Below are positions 63,223-64,000 of a stretch of 64,000 bases of DNA, one piece after another. The notes beneath the pieces were generated by a model, which had not been told where the DNA came from, ran no database searches, and saw only the letters and a program-made list of their open reading frames with translations. This DNA comes from a virus. Position 1 is the stretch's first letter; each line of letters starts with the position of its first letter. The stretch is from the IMG/VR virus record IMGVR_UViG_3300032020_000845, positions 1 to 64,000 of that record; one strand, 5' to 3'. Position numbers and translations under genes: made by a program.

Positions 63223-63549
63223 ATGAGAATTGAATTAAAAGAATCTGAAAAATTATATCCTTTAGGAACTGAGGATTTAGATACTACTCTTCACTTAACT
63301 ACTTGGATAGGAACCGGGACAATGAAATGGTTTTTTGCAGTTATGGTAGGAGATGCATTTTCTCGTCCTTATTGGGACGATTCTAAACGTTCAAATACAA
63401 CCCCTGTCCATAAGGTTTTAGCAATTTTTGATAATAAAGAAGAAGCAAGAAGTTTTATGTTGAATAATATACAACCAGATATTTATTTGAGTTTTGGATG
63501 GATAATAACAGACGAAAAAGAAAATGCAAATACTGTCGAAAAAAAGTAA
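63223..63549 (+). CDS. unknown protein
   Basis: A 108-residue protein with AAAGGAGTAAA upstream. Tryptophan-containing beta-rich sequence (LHLTTWIGTGTMKWFFAVMVGDAFSRPYW) followed by a helix EEARSFMLNN. No family recognised. The next gene begins within its last 26 nt. Confidence 0.45.
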   Translation: MRIELKESEKLYPLGTEDLDTTLHLTTWIGTGTMKWFFAVMVGDAFSRPYWDDSKRSNTTPVHKVLAIFDNKEEARSFMLNNIQPDIYLSFGWIITDEKENANTVEKK

Positions 63550-64000
63550 AGAAAACGTTTTTGAAAAAGCTTTGTCTTTAATTCAAGATAAAGAAAAACG
63601 AAATTGGGTTAAAAAGGTATTAACTACTTTTCCTGAGTATTTTTGGACTCAAGCAGCTAGTACTACTGGAAAATATCATCCCAATTGTGTTAATGTTAAA
63701 AGCGGTTTATTAATTCATACAAAAAGGGTAACGTGGTTTGCTCTTATATTTATTCGGGCATTTGGTCTTGAATCCTTAGATCAAGATGATATTATTGCTG
63801 CTTGCATTTTACACGATGGATGGAAAGGAGGAAAAGGATGTGGAGAAAGAACTACAAGTTATCAAAATTATTTAGATCATCCAATATTAGTTGAAAAATT
63901 TTATAGGCAATCTTTTCCGGAAGAAAAACTAGAAAATTGGCAACAAAGAATTTTTGATTTAATAAAATATCATATGGGACCTTGGACGCCAGATTTAGTA
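63524..64000 (+). CDS. HD-domain phosphohydrolase (3' partial)
   Basis: An open frame from the ATG 63524 that runs past the window edge (159 codons visible). A histidine in GLLIHTKRV (about residue 67), the HD pair in ACILHDGWKGG (about residue 97), and KYHMGPW (about residue 151) give the H...HD...H metal site of HD-domain proteins. Phage members are thought to act on nucleotides or nucleotide signals. The start is weakly supported because it overlaps the preceding gene and has only a poor ribosome site. Confidence 0.7.
   Translation, partial: MQILSKKSKENVFEKALSLIQDKEKRNWVKKVLTTFPEYFWTQAASTTGKYHPNCVNVKSGLLIHTKRVTWFALIFIRAFGLESLDQDDIIAACILHDGWKGGKGCGERTTSYQNYLDHPILVEKFYRQSFPEEKLENWQQRIFDLIKYHMGPWTPDLV

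Noticed and set aside
1-64000. Many open frames of 60-116 codons on the minus strand
   Set aside because: All lie opposite well-supported + strand genes, have no ribosome sites and show low-complexity composition typical of antisense shadows in AT-rich DNA.
1-64000. tRNA genes and CRISPR arrays
   Set aside because: I looked for the TTCRA-type T-loop within acceptor-length stems and for regularly spaced 25-40 nt repeats. GTTCGA strings occur only inside genes, and no spaced repeat array exists. A dedicated tRNA scan was not possible.

Overview
This window is a contiguous piece of a large, AT-rich (about 30% GC by eye) tailed-phage genome. Every gene I can support lies on the + strand, most are packed with 0-20 nt gaps or ATGA-type overlaps, and many have strong AGGAGG-type ribosome binding sites. 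A baseplate J-like protein indicates a contractile-tail (myovirus-like) phage. I see no integrase, repressor, tRNA, rRNA or CRISPR array. The host cannot be named. The secreted dockerin-like proteins and the Asp-Thr hexapeptide repeats resemble proteins of FCB-group and other anaerobic bacteria, which is only a hint.

Layout. (1) 1-5.5 kb: end of the structural module, with baseplate J, a P2 gpI-like tail protein, and three tandem paralogous fibre/appendage proteins with mosaic exchange, closed by a terminator. (2) 5.65-28.05 kb: a 22-kb glycan island with twelve GT-B type glycosyltransferases, seven SAM methyltransferases (two FkbM type), a DegT sugar aminotransferase, two core-MetE-type methionine synthases and a methylene-tetrahydrofolate reductase-like protein. 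It also holds a decayed tandem duplication, including a 31-codon scar fusing the start of one glycosyltransferase to the end of another. (3) 28-33 kb: small secreted/membrane proteins behind a recurring promoter, a UvsW-like helicase, and a probable HNH restriction endonuclease with its DNA methyltransferase. (4) 32.9-42.6 kb: replication and small-protein region with a DnaC-like loader, DnaB-like helicase, MT-A70 adenine methyltransferase, stand-alone CHC2 zinc-finger protein and sigma factor. (5) 42.6-47.8 kb: a 7-deazaguanine operon (QueD, GTP cyclohydrolase IB, RNase HII, QueE, Gpt-like phosphoribosyltransferase, QueC, DUF366, HAD phosphatase) and dUTPase. (6) 48-51 kb: exported dockerin-like lipoproteins and a papain-like hydrolase. 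(7) 51-64 kb: UDG-PolA fusion, DUF932 protein, P-loop kinase plus DpdA-like transglycosylase, RecA, SSB-like protein, half-Rad50 ATPase and the start of an HD-domain protein.

How it fits together. The Que/FolE2 operon should make preQ0 from GTP, and the DpdA-like enzyme about 10 kb downstream is positioned to exchange it into DNA, a known anti-restriction strategy. DUF366 and the phosphoribosyltransferase are the parts whose role is open. The glycan island looks like a dedicated pathway for building methylated, aminated oligosaccharides, with an unusual methyl-supply branch (MetF-like to core MetE) that could regenerate methionine for its seven methyltransferases. The exported dockerin-like proteins share a promoter type and, in part, a signal-peptide cassette with other small exported proteins. 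I consider the one-carbon/glycan island and the dockerin lipoproteins the most likely undescribed systems here.
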